DNA of 64,000 nt, taken from NCBI GenBank assembly GCA_016648135.1, contig JADDOH010002133.1:1-64000 (forward strand), given 5' to 3'. Origin of the DNA: Agrypnia vestita. Lineage: Eukaryota > Arthropoda > Insecta > Trichoptera > Phryganeidae. Positions 53,901-63,977 of this stretch are shown here, one piece after another; the first letter of the stretch is position 1, and each line of letters starts with the position of its first letter. Position numbers and translations under genes: made by a program. The notes beneath the pieces are model-generated. The model was not told the origin of the DNA, ran no database searches, and saw only the letters and a list, made by a program, of their open reading frames with translations.

Positions 53901-56473
53901 ACTCGCCTCTTAAACTCTTACGCAGAAAAATTTCAAGATGTTTGCCGGCTACTACAGTACTACAGTCGTTGAAGGTTTTAATAAAAGTTGTGGTCCAAAT
54001 AATTATCTGAGATTGATTATATACATTTTTTTCATTACTTTTACCCTTTTAGAATATATAGCGGAGAAGGGACTACAATGAATTTGTTTATGAGATATCG
54101 CTTTATATCACATTAGCACCAATGAATGGAATCAGCGCGCCATGCTGCTCCACTTTTGTCGATCGTCTTCTTTCCATGATGCGATTTTATCCTCGTGTAT
54201 TTTTACACAAAAAACACGTGGAGTGATCACCGATCTATAACCGTCTCTGTCGTAGCTCAATCACTTCTGAATTGTTACAAGATAGGATACACTTCTTCTT
54301 CTTCATTAGCCTTCGTCTCTCCACTGCTGGATATAGGCCTCTTCCTTCTCTTTCCAACCTTCCTTGTCGTTTGCTAATTGTAGCCATTTCTTTCCCCCCA
54401 CAGGGGCTTATCATCGGCCCATCTCTTTTGAGGTCTTCCGATGCCTCTTTTATTCTCTCAAGGTCTCCATTTTAGAACCAGAATAGTTTAATCAGAACAC
54501 AAAAAGTAGAAATACACATGAATACAGAAGATGCGACCACACACGCGCTCGTCGAGGAAGAAAGTGGTCCATTCAAAAAAGGCGTCCAGCTTTATCCGCC
54601 TTCTCTTTCCGCCATCGGTCTCCGGCGGCAGAGTATAGAATTGCCTCTAAATACTATCTTAAGATGGTTAAACTTAAAGAAAAAGTGCATACAACCAATA
54701 TTTATTTATTTATTACCATTATCAACGCCCTAGAGAGCTTTTACAGTAATCCTATATTATGATTGCGCTAAATTTGCATCAATTTTTTCATCGCCAGCTT
54801 AAAAAAATCAAATCGTAAGACTTTTTTAAGAATAAGGTTGTACAGATCACTTTTAAAAAATATTTGGGTAGAAATAATTTAATATGTATAAATATTATAC
54901 ACATTATTTAATATCCGAGTCGCTTTAAAAATGACATTAATTGAAAGGAATCGTCGATATACGTATTTTCTTACACTAACTGCTAATATGTGTATGAAGT
55001 GCAAAACTTTTATACATACCTATCATATATTTTTTTAAATAAACAATAGTGATAAGGAAATACGTGTGTAGGAAATAATGTTTAACTATAACTTTTATGA
55101 AAATCATAATGGATTAATTATTCGCAATAAAACAATTTTAGTGACATTTGACCATTAATATCTCGAATTGTCCTGGGAATATTTTTATCACTTTGTCATA
55201 AACTTATTTGTAACATCGAAACCTATGCGTGTACAAAAATTCAGCTTTGTAGGAATTTTCCCGACAGGCGGGATTTTTCCATCTAATTTAACTAGACTAT
55301 AATTAATCTTACTTTAGTTAAGTCGTTTGAGTCACTACCCACGTCTTGTTATTATATATTATTAACAAAGTATTGATTCGATTAGATTTCAACCTGAGTC
55401 TCCCGTTCGCCTGGCAGACGAATGTGATAAAGATTGCCTGATTTTTATTACATAATCTATTATTTTTAACAGGTTCATTCTACATCAAACTGGATAACAC
55501 AACTGGGCCTTCGGCTATCTCAAAAATATCGCCAGAATTCAAAGACTCGTGTAGTACAAAACAAAACGCAAGATATCAAAGTAAGCTTAAATACTTCTCA
55601 TGTGCACATTGCACCTACAAGTGCCGGCAGAGAACGACGTTGAGAAGACATACCTTTATTCACACAGGGGAGAGACCGTTTTCATGCGCCCACTGCACTT
55701 ATTCGTGTATTAGAAAAGAATCCTTGAGAGCACACATGCTCTCTCACTCTGAAGACAAACTGTACTCATGCACGTATTGTGCGTATACATGCAAGCACAA
55801 AGGAACCTTGAAGACTCACGAGCTCACCCACACAGGGGGAAAACCCTTTTCGTGTACACAATGCACTTATACTTGCAAACTGAATTCACTGTTGAAGAAA
55901 CACATGGTCCGTCATAATGGCGAGAAGGTGTTCTCGTGTACCGAGTGCAATTACACGTGTAAGCGGAAAGGAAGTTTGAAACTACACATGCCGTCTCACA
56001 CTGCTGACAAACCATATGCGTGTACACAGTGTAGTCGAACCTATAACCAGAAAGTTTCCCTCAAAGCGCACATGCTCACTCACACAGGCGAGAGACCATT
56101 CTCTTGTACTCACTGTACTTATACTTGTATTCAGAAATCAACGATGAAAGCACACACGCTCTCTCACTCTGCCGAGAAACCGATCTCTTGTAACCTATGC
56201 ACTTATACATGTAACCGTAAAGAGTACTTGAAAGCACATATGCGCAGGCACACTGATTCGAAACTATTCTCTTGTTCACTTTGCAGTTATTCAAGTCATC
56301 TGAAAGCAAGTTTAAACACACATATGGTTTCTCACAGTAGTGAGAAACCCTTCGCATGCATCCATTGTCCCTACATATCTAAGCGGAAAGAATCCTTGAA
56401 AAAACACATGCTCACTCATCATACTACTGATACTCATGTACCCAGTGCACACGTAATCGCAAAAACGCCTTAA
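47809..56473 (+). CDS. C2H2 zinc-finger protein, unit 5 (A5-B9-B10-B11-C6)
   Basis: Joins 47809-47956, 51114-51302, 51637-51825, 53567-53746 and 55473-56473: 1707 nt, 568 aa, phase-1 introns. It has three B modules, the most in the window, so up to eight SUMO-type motifs, and 10 fingers. B9 has a poor donor (GTATAC) and a broken second motif, so a form skipping it is plausible. The B10 and B11 regions are a duplicated pair, now separated by R1-like and LTR insertions. Confidence 0.75.
48240..49740. mobile_element. Element with about 300-bp inverted arms in the A5-B9 intron
   Basis: Left arm 48240-48560 and right arm 49440-49740 are imperfect inverted copies (for example CTTTATCTAGGGACAAAG against CTTTGTCCTTAGATAAAG). 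The core (48590-49430) holds a decayed minus-strand RTE-like tail near 48600-48680 and a GC-rich block at 49090-49430 that I cannot assign. Confidence 0.6.
49990..50989. mobile_element. 1-kb element with perfect 22-bp TIRs carrying zinc fingers
   Basis: 49990-50011 and 50968-50989 are exact inverted repeats (GTGTTTCCTCGAATATAAGA then CC). Related subterminal text (GGTCTTACTTTCGA) lies inside both ends. It is inserted in sequence that is continuous upstream of B exons in other units (compare 42440-42500 and 6370-6425). Most of the interior is a minus-strand zinc-finger array. Confidence 0.8.
50150..50885 (-). pseudogene. Decayed C2H2 zinc-finger array inside the TIR element
   Basis: Read right to left it gives about eight fingers of the type CSQCNYSCIQKSNLKIH with HTGEKPF linkers. 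There is a TGA in place of a Cys codon in the first finger, a frameshift near 50690, and further breaks near 50395 and 50310. The longest open part is 50721-50395. The fingers resemble, but are distinct from, the array's C exons. No intron is evident. Confidence 0.8.
51114..51302 (+). CDS. Exon B9 (unit 5)
   Basis: 189 nt. GDCGGRLGTTGTGLPAPH, VKPE intact. The second site is DIKRKC, the only one in the array to lose its Glu. The donor is CCG|GTATAC, so this exon may be poorly spliced. Confidence 0.75.
51637..51825 (+). CDS. Exon B10 (unit 5)
   Basis: 189 nt. GYYGGRLGTAGTVHVTPH, VKPE, DIKREC, ending SANEHPG. Acceptor TTTACAG; donor CCG|GTAAGT. Confidence 0.85.
51853..53480 (+). mobile_element. 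R1-like non-LTR RT remnant interrupted by an LTR
   Basis: The first part (51853-52111) reads MGFSHLNGR/VIPKGNDKPRS/FPVFGKVFETL in shifting frames, the RT fingers region. The second part (about 52900-53480) has ISGAFDNAWW, DYLSERSVVYDTRASSGRPC and NWCARNKLTLAPRK, typical of R1-clade RTs. Frameshifts and deletions, including loss of the catalytic loop, make it dead. Confidence 0.75.
52112..52793 (+). mobile_element. LTR inserted within the R1-like remnant
   Basis: Starts TGTAGGGTCAACGCCCC. It has a TATA box (GGTATATAAAG, about 52288) and AATAAAAG near 52723. It ends just before TGGTGATCCC, which resembles a gypsy primer-binding site. A Thr/Ser/His-rich frame inside is leader sequence, not a gene. 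Confidence 0.6.
53567..53746 (+). CDS. Exon B11 (unit 5)
   Basis: 180 nt. GEYGDKLGNVDAVHTAPH, IKPE, then DVKREYTSN: three residues (CSE) of the usual KRECSEYTSN are deleted in frame and the KxE is kept. Ends NANEHPG; donor CCG|GTAAGT. Confidence 0.8.
53791..55303. repeat. Inverted-arm element in the B11-C6 intron, expanded
   Basis: The left arm begins AATAGTTCAGTC (53791) and the right arm 55150-55303 ends TTAACTAGACTATAAT. It is the same element as in units 1 and 4, but with about 1.2 kb of unassigned DNA between the arms. That DNA includes short frames near 54195-54733 with no recognisable protein. Confidence 0.5.
55473..56473 (+). CDS. Exon C6: linker plus 10 C2H2 fingers (unit 5)
   Basis: GSFYIKLDNTTGPSAISK linker, 332 aa. 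Ten fingers with all ligands visible; closest to C1 and C5 in finger order. Ends VIAKTP then TAA. Confidence 0.9.
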
Positions 56474-56482
56474 AATACATTT

Positions 56483-56612
56483 ATGCCAGCGCCACTTCAT
56501 CTCTTTCCATATAATATGCGCTTATCAAACACACTGCGCGGACGATCGGTCAATTCATTTGTTTTGTCGATGTGACACGTCGGAAGATCCGCGCAGTGTG
56601 GCGCCGTCCTTA
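56483..56612. mobile_element. Small insertion in the C6 3' flank
   Basis: Sister units read ...ACATTTATGCTTTGG... without a break. Here about 128 bp separates CATTTATG from GCTTTAGCG. The insert has ACACTGCGCGGA and TCCGCGCAGTGT as inverted repeats. A related sequence is at 36228-36320. Confidence 0.65.
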
Positions 56613-56816
56613 CGCTTTAGCGAGAAAACATTCTGCGTAGTAATAAATGAAAAATAATAAATCACGTTCTTACCTACATGTAAAAGAAAGTGTTATTACT
56701 TTGTCAGTGTAAGTTATAAATACATATTTTATTTTGGCAGCTACAGCGCCATGCCGTGCGTCCTGCTCTTACAGTACTCGCCTAATGTATTATAACAATA
56801 TCTACACAACCGCACC

Positions 56817-57166
56817 CAAACTAATTCGTACATTATATTTTCCCTTCTACTCCCGTCCCACATTCCCCTCCACCCTCTCCACTCGCTGTTAATGTAAATG
56901 ACTATATTCAGTGGAAAATTTGTAATTGGCATAATTTTAAAAATTATTATTTTATATTTATTAAGATGTTGATTTGCCGTTAATTTTCCCTAAACTAATT
57001 CGTACATTATATCTTCCCTTCTACTCCCGTCCCACATTCCCCTCCACCCTCTCCACTCGCTGTTAAAGTAAATTACTATATTCAGTGGAAAATTTATAAT
57101 TGGCATAATTTTAAAAATTATTATTTTATATTTATTAAGATGTTGATTTGCCGTTAATTTTCCCCA
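56817..57166. repeat. 174-bp tandem duplication
   Basis: Two nearly identical copies (56817-56990; 56991-57164) beginning AAACTAATTCGTACATTATA, in the 3' flank of unit 5. High identity indicates a recent event. Confidence 0.85.
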
Positions 57167-57654
57167 AAATAAAATAAATAAACTACCATGTACTCATTAA
57201 TTTACTTCAGTAAGTACCTACTGACTGAACGTTAGTATGAAATGGAAAATCTAATCATCCTAATAATTTTTCTCTTTGATTATGAAGTGCGTATGAGGGG
57301 ATTAGAAAACAAAGCGCCACTATGCATACAACAAGAAACAAGACGACGTGTTAGCAAAGAGTGTCACTTTACAAATGATAACAGTCTTTGAAAGCATGTT
57401 TAAACCATAAATATATATATATATATAGTGACATGATCCTGATGAAATTTTAGAAATAGATGATACACTTAGCTAGGTATGCAATAAAACATGTTAAATT
57501 GTCATTGTTCATTAAACTGACTTTTAACATCTTTACTTATGGACTATCAACAAAACCTCCCAACAAATACTAGGTAATTTCTGGACTTTACCCTCTTTGA
57601 ATCTTAAATCTTTGGGGGTTTAGAGATGGTTAGGAACAATTGCTTTTTCGGGTC

Positions 57655-57990
57655 ACCATCGTCATGCGAAAAGCTCCAAAAGCGTAGAATATTTGATGAT
57701 TTATTATCTCGATAAAACAAGTACAAAAAATACATGAGTATGATTATAAAGACAATGATAGATACTCTCCATAGCCTCCGGCCGCCGCCGGATGTAGGTG
57801 ACTGACTGACATGCACGCCAGGGCGTGTGCCTCTTTTTATATAATTACGAACAAAGGAGTCTTCTGGAGTGCGTCTGTATAGTGTGAGAAATCGTCCGAA
57901 ATGCTGATGATGCAATGAACTGTCGGCCGCGCGTGTCTTGCTCGTGCCCCGATTTGCTAATGTGGCATTCTTTGCCACTGTGTGTGTGGC
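57655..57990 (-). mobile_element. LTR-like sequence (minus strand)
   Basis: On the minus strand there is a TATATAAAAAG box (57844-57834), an AATAAATC signal (57704-57697) and, just past the 3' side, TGGTGACCC like a gypsy primer-binding site. The 124-codon frame across it (57978-57604) is best explained as LTR sequence. Confidence 0.5.
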
Positions 57991-60160
57991 TTAGATTGGA
58001 GGTTTTCTGAATTGTGGTATGAATTCCACAAATCTCTTCGTTTTTTTTAAAGGCACTCGATCAAATCTTTTATTTTCAATTAGCTTTCTCTTTTTCATTT
58101 CCTCAATTTTAAACTTACTCAATGAGTTTGGAAACTCAAAGTTTATGATTCTTCTCGATGATAATTTCGTTTCTGGAGTAGGTAGGTAGTTTCTTCACAA
58201 CTTGATATTTAACCATTGCATCAATTTAATATATAATAGGCTACTTGAAACATTTGTCGTTTATTTTTTCGCAAATTTAATCTCATATCTTTATTTATTC
58301 ATTTTCTCAATCTTGCTTGAGATTTATTAATTATTTGTCCAACCTACTTATGCATGATATTCTTCTCATCCTCTGATTTTGTGAGTGCTTCATTTTGTTA
58401 ATTTTATTTACGTTTCACTACTTCTGCCTTGCAAATCTTTTGTTTTTTTTTGCTACTAGTTTATACTAGCTAGCTTCCAACTCGTTTTCGATGGCCTTTT
58501 TTAGGATTGACTAATTTGTGATTGTCGATAGTCCTGGGCAGTCAATTTTATCTGTAGCAAAAACTTTCAGCTCATCTTGACATTGCGGGAAGTGCTGACT
58601 TTATAGCCTCCATAAGAATTGCTGCCCACCTCGGTCACTCGGATGCTGCATCTCCGTCGTCACACACGAAGGAACGTTTCCAACAGCAACACAAAATCGG
58701 ATATGCTACGAGCGTCAATGCGGTGAGGGGAACTGGCCACGATACAAAGAAGCTTAGCTATTTACTCGGGATGACACCACGGTGACTGACAGAAGTTACC
58801 GGCCCAGCCATATCATGTACGGCGCCCCTCACCACATTATCGAACAAGTGTCGGTTGACCGGAAAGGCGTTGGCATTCTGAAGAGTTTGACTATGCCACA
58901 GAATCTCTGCAGCTTTCTCTTTGAGCAAATAACTGTTACTCGGGGGAGATTTTCGATAATGAAAAATCAAGAGCCAAAGGGCTCGTTTTTGTTTTTCAGC
59001 TTTTGTAGGAAACGGTTAGGACTGTCAGATTGGCCAATTATGTTGCAGGCGTCTGAAAGACCACCTGACTCGGACGGTGATTCTCTTGATTAATGGAGAG
59101 CACTTCTTTCAACACGCTAAAAGCGCCAGACTTATGTTCCATTCTGCCCGGCATTTCGCACCCCATCGCGATTCTTCGCTAATCTCTGATTTGTCAAAAC
59201 AGCCTTCGGAGATCACGAGAACGGGACTTTTTTATACCGAAACATTGAGAGGATGTGTCACTCAAATAGCCATTGCGCGATCTTTTATCTCTCACCTGTT
59301 TCAATCGACAGCATGGCTCGATTTCGCATTGCTTGGCATTACAAACATTTTTCTTAAAGAAACGCATGAAAAATATTAATACGATTTACAACGCGTATAC
59401 ACGTGATGGAATTTTGATGTCAATTGTAATCAAAATGGTTTTCACCTGCCTGGTGTGGCTTCTATTAAAGATGAAAAGAGGTGGGTAGGGTGTTATCTCA
59501 CTTGTATGAGAGTTTAGAATTTTTGCTTACAAAACAGTCCTGGATTGGTTGGTGGTGGGTTTCCTATCACTGTCCTGCTGAAATTGTAGCTGTGTAGAAT
59601 TTATGGCTTCTCTTTGTTTCTTCCCACTGCGACCTTAGCGCAATTTGTAGAGTCCCTCTCACGCTTGATAGTGCAATGTAAAAGCTGAGGCCTACTGAAC
59701 TTAATTACTTATTCACGCTGAAGAGAAAGCTTTCTAATGCTCAAGTACACATACTTGTATACACATGGGATCGGAAAAAACTTAAAAATTAATTTTCCAA
59801 ATACATTTTTATTAAAAAGTAGTATGAATATTATGGAATAGTTATTACCATTTTTTTACATAGATAATAGATCAAACTAAAAAAGTAAATTTATTGCATA
59901 GCACCTGGAAGGAGTACAATAATAGATTAGTGTCGAAGTATGCAATTGAATAATGTAATGTCCCAGAGTCAAATTTGAGTTTGCCTTGGGAGAAACAAGT
60001 ATACAGAAGTAAATTTGGAGTATAGTTTTAAAAAATATACAGTGACTTGAAAATAATTAAAAACTCCCAAAAGGAAAATTTGACTGGTCACCTTTTCAAC
60101 ACATAAACTTATACGTTAACACAGTAAATTAGAATAAATTTGCTCTTTTGTGACTCTAGT
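57991..60160. other. Region between the array and Msh4
   Basis: AT-rich to 58560, then mixed composition to about 59400. Short frames near 58758-59379 on both strands show no clear family. I cannot support a gene here. Confidence 0.35.
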
Positions 60161-60164
60161 CTTT

Positions 60165-60170
60165 TTTATT
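60165..60170 (-). promoter_or_regulatory. Candidate poly(A) signal of Msh4
   Basis: AATAAA on the minus strand about 155 nt past the Msh4 stop codon. Confidence 0.4.
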
Positions 60171-60323
60171 GTGTAAAACATTTACTATGTATGCATAATA
60201 TGGAAATCATATAAATGAAATGAAATATTAACTGCTTTTCGATAGCAGTCGATGGCCCAAATATCTATAAGAAATCATTTTGATCCCCATTGTGTATGTA
60301 AATATTATATACGATTTACTAAG

Positions 60324-61457
60324 TTAATCTGACAAACTGTCCTGACTCGTACATACTTCTTGGACAAAGTTTTCAAGATCGGACAACTCTCCAGCATTGC
60401 TTATAGCCATGACGCTCGATCCGTCGGTTTCCGAATCGCACAGGTTCGAAGCGTCGTTTGTCAAATTTTCATTCACGTCACGGTATTGGTTCTGGCTCGG
60501 AGAGATCGATTTTGGTGATTCTTTAAAATTCGTTGAAGAGTTTAATATTCCTTGTAACTCTTCTGTGCTGGTTACTGCGTGATCTTCTGCCTGATTCTGG
60601 TCGGCGGCTTCAACTCCGTCAAAAAGTGCTGTCATTCTCTGTGTTAAAAATTCCTCTTCGTGCACATCCTCTTCTGACTGAGATTTATTTATTTGACCGC
60701 TATTACGCACACTTTGGAATTTATAATTAATTTGTTGTTTATCCGATGGGAAGAAGTGTGTAATACCTTTGGAGGTGGACGGCTGGTTGACATCAATATG
60801 TAGGTACTGCTCTTCGTTCTGTGCACTCTTTTGTGACAATATACTGGTATAGCCGTCTTTTGTGGAATCACGGATGAATGATGTTTTGTTGCAATCTGAA
60901 AACACATCGCTATCACTGATCACAATATTAGGTCTATTATGTTCGTCTATTATTTTCCGAGACGGTGTTGCGTCGGAGATTTTCGTTGACTGTTCTGATG
61001 ATGAATTATTTTTCTTTCTGAAAACAGTGACCGATGCTTGGACATCTTCCATGTGATCTAGGGTTCTCGGGACCATTAAAGAGCTGTATTTAGATGCACT
61101 TCCTGTAGGTGAAGAGATGATGCCTTGCATTGGACCGAGAGGATCTTCCTGAGAAATAACGCGCTTTTTTAACGATGTCTTCACTGGTGTAAGATTATTG
61201 TCTTCAGGACTAACATCTTTATTTCTCTTGCTGTTACTACTGTTATTGGATGTTACATTGGTTGTGTTAAGATTACTCGCCTGTATTTCTGAACGAATAT
61301 TCTGAATCATTTCAGGGTGAGCTTGCTTGAATGTTTCAACCAAAATGTTTAGTTTTTCTTCACTTGTTTCGGGCTTGCGACATTCTAGCTTCAAGTCAGC
61401 CGCCAACTTGTACAGAAGTATGTCATCTTCGTTTTTCAATTCACTAGTGGGAAGTGC
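60324..61457 (-). CDS. Msh4: Msh4 last exon: C-terminal region plus long tail
   Basis: 377 codons and TAA. Acceptor CTCCACAG just before ALPTSELKNEDD, in phase 0 with the previous exon. The first 50 or so residues (DDILLYKLAADLKLE ... EKLNILVETFKQAHPEM) fit the end of the MSH4 C-terminal helical region. MSH4 pairs with MSH5 to stabilise meiotic recombination intermediates. The remaining 320 or so residues are Ser/Asn/Asp/Glu-rich, low in hydrophobics and probably disordered, ending CTSQDSLSD. Vertebrate MSH4 has no comparable tail. The exon is one uninterrupted frame. Confidence 0.85.
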   Translation of the reverse strand, partial: ALPTSELKNEDDILLYKLAADLKLECRKPETSEEKLNILVETFKQAHPEMIQNIRSEIQASNLNTTNVTSNNSSNSKRNKDVSPEDNNLTPVKTSLKKRVISQEDPLGPMQGIISSPTGSASKYSSLMVPRTLDHMEDVQASVTVFRKKNNSSSEQSTKISDATPSRKIIDEHNRPNIVISDSDVFSDCNKTSFIRDSTKDGYTSILSQKSAQNEEQYLHIDVNQPSTSKGITHFFPSDKQQINYKFQSVRNSGQINKSQSEEDVHEEEFLTQRMTALFDGVEAADQNQAEDHAVTSTEELQGILNSSTNFKESPKSISPSQNQYRDVNENLTNDASNLCDSETDGSSVMAISNAGELSDLENFVQEVCTSQDSLSD

Positions 61458-61887
61458 CTGTGGAGAGTAAATTAATAGTGATCAAGTATATACGTACACC
61501 CGACTAGAATACGCTGGGAGAAAATGCTGCTTTCGAGAACTATCTAAAAAAAATTGATGCTTCTGGACTCCTGTATTTGCAATTAGCCTATATTTTTACC
61601 CACATTAAAAAAATATTCCTCATTACCCCTTTACTATGCTCCTAGAACCTATTGTCTCATGCATAAGCAAATTGTAGTTTTTAAAGATATGTCTACGTAA
61701 TCTCTGATTGGAGGAAAAGCATTAAATTTCTCACGTGTTCAAACTACTTATACTTGAGCTACAATATTTCACACATAATTTTTTTTCAACCTGTACCCAC
61801 AAAATATTATTTTAATGGTGGAAATCCATGCAAAAAAATTTACCCTCAAGATAATTCCATAAATATACTTTTTACTTATAATTATAC

Positions 61888-62083
61888 TTTTTTATGAGTA
61901 GCTATGATGACAGCGAGATCTTCGGCCAGGGAGATGACGCTCTTCGGAAGATTTGTGTTCTTGGCCAGCGTCAGGCCATAGTGGTCGATCGCCGTCACAC
62001 CGGCTGCCACCTTGTGTTGGTACACCAACTTTTTTTCACCCCCACCGGCTTTGTTCCATATTTCCTCGGCTTTCATGTGTAAA
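61888..62083 (-). CDS. Msh4: Msh4 penultimate exon
   Basis: 196 nt. Reads NLHMKAEEIWNKAGGGEKKL and then VYQHKVAAGVTAIDHYGLTL ... LPKSVISLAEDLAVII. The HYGLxLA and LPxSV patterns are diagnostic for MSH4 within MutS homologues. Joined by AA|T (phase 2) to the exon at 62204-62341; GTATAA donor. Confidence 0.9.
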
Positions 62084-62203
62084 CTGGTGAAGATTTAAAA
62101 TTAAAATATCAAGATTAGAGGAATTGAACTGAGATTTTTTTATACACTGTTGATAACATTTGTTGTTAAAAGTGTTATGAATTATCCAAAAGAACGAGCT
62201 TAC

Positions 62204-62341
62204 TTGACTACATTGAAGTACAACTCCTGCAGTTTGGTGAGGAATAAGAAGTGCGTAGTGAAGAAAACGAATGCCTCTGTGTTGAGAAGGTACTCACAGA
62301 TGGCCCAGGCCATGCTCGTTCCTTCTTCACTAGAAGTACCT
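62204..62341 (-). CDS. Msh4: Msh4 ATPase-domain exon (after Walker B)
   Basis: 138 nt, acceptor TTTCTAG, donor AA|GTAAGC. Encodes GTSSEEGTSMAWAICEYLL, FVFFTTHFLFL and LYFNVVN. These match the post-Walker B helix and the (A/T)THF switch of MutS ATPases. The phase fits both neighbours. Confidence 0.9.
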
Positions 62342-63977
62342 CTAGAAATATTTGTACTGTAATTAATACATAACTAGCTGTAACCCATCAAAAATGATGG
62401 TACTTTTACATGTCGGTTCCTAAAGAATAAGTATTCATTTATTTAAAAAAAAAATAAAAAAAGTTTTTATAAAAGAAGTTACAGGCGGACGGACAGACAA
62501 CGAAATTATTATTATTGGGATTGTATAAAACTTGCAACTTTCTTCCTATGCTCTTGAACTATCTATGTATTAGCATAATATTATAATACATATATCTACT
62601 TCACAAACACTTTTACGGGATACAGATAGTTTGACGGTACTTTTACACGGCGGTTCCTAAAGAATAAGTATTTACTTATTTATAGACACCCATGAAATAA
62701 TAATAATGACTTTTATAAAAATATTTTAACATTTTTTTTATATTTCCCCTGCCGGCAGTTAAATATCCTATTCTTAATGTTGGCGATTAGGCGAAACATG
62801 AAATGGTTCGCATCTTTGCTAAGTCCTATATTTACTGTATTTTTGATGGGTAATGCAGGCTCAGCGATAGCAACATCACCGTCGTTGCCGACTTCGGATT
62901 TGCTGGCCCGGGGTTCAATGTTTGGGGTTTAATGTGTGAACTTTCCCCTGGAAAAGCAGGTTCGAAACTCTAGCTGGTCATTTTATGTCAACTTCTATTT
63001 TTACATTGCTTTATCCCAAAAATATATGAAGCATTTTGTTTCCTTCAAAATATTTAACAATAAATTGGCAATGCAGTAATATAATGAAAATGTCTTTAAA
63101 ATTGAAACTGTTTTTATATTATGTACCTACTTGTTTATTTATTGAATAAAATTGTGTTTTCCTTTATTATTTTATGCGAGTAAGAACTCGCCAATTTAAA
63201 GTTTAAATATTGAAAATTTTGAATGAAGAAATGTTTGGAACACACATGATATTTATAATTGTATATATGTTTTGCAAAAATAAAATGTCGAAAATTCATA
63301 AAAAGGAAGATTCTCAGAAAACGGCAGCATTTTTTTGGCATTATTCCAATCAGTTGGTCAGAGAGCGTTTATAGTAATTTTCGAATCAGTAATACATAGC
63401 TTCGTGCCAGTTTTTTAATCTTTATTTTTTTTGGTCGCTATTTTTGAAGAATTTTTCCTTTGGTTGCTCAACTTATAATTTCATTTCGTGTTTTATTAAT
63501 CCTCATTTTGAACGATAAAAGAATCAGTAAATCTAATTCATCGGCAAAGGTGGAATTTAAAGTCGGTTCCAGCCAGGATCCGGGAAGAGATTTGAGAGTC
63601 GTGTAGATATTGATTAGTCTCTTTTCCCGGGACTGGAACACATTTAATGGAATATTTTTTTTAAGGGTTTAAGGTTTATTTAAGATATATTTAGGTATAA
63701 AACTAATATTTTTTTACAAACTGTATAAAATGTTGAGAATTGAATCTCAACACATCAATATGTATAAAATATCCGTTTGTTTCAATACCTTAATAATTTT
63801 CATTATTTCGAAGGTTCTAAAGATATTTGGAGTCAAGAATTAAAATGAAGTGTGATTACAATTACGAATCAGGTGCCGATTTTGGTAAACACAACATTGT
63901 ACAAGTTCTCAAGACAGTCAGCTCGACACACGGATTCAAAAAGTGTTTTGTTTTTTATAAGCAAATTATGTTGCCAC
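62342..63977 (-). other. Msh4 intron with dispersed repeats
   Basis: Two copies of the repeat shared with 18885-19110 lie at 62370-62520 and 62630-62960. The rest is AT-rich with no recognisable exon. Confidence 0.6.

Noticed and set aside
3696..56473. Dscam-like mutually exclusive exon cluster of a single gene
   Set aside because: Each unit has its own A exon with its own promoter block and its own C exon with a stop, so separate tandem genes are simpler; trans-unit splicing stays only a possibility.
57604..57978. Minus-strand 124-codon frame with a membrane-like segment
   Set aside because: It spans a TATA box, a poly(A)-type signal and a primer-binding-site-like TGGTGACCC, so it is better explained as LTR sequence than a host gene.
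61882..62076. Stand-alone 64-codon protein starting MKAEEIW
   Set aside because: It is an internal Msh4 exon: acceptor and donor sites and reading phase join it to the neighbouring exons.
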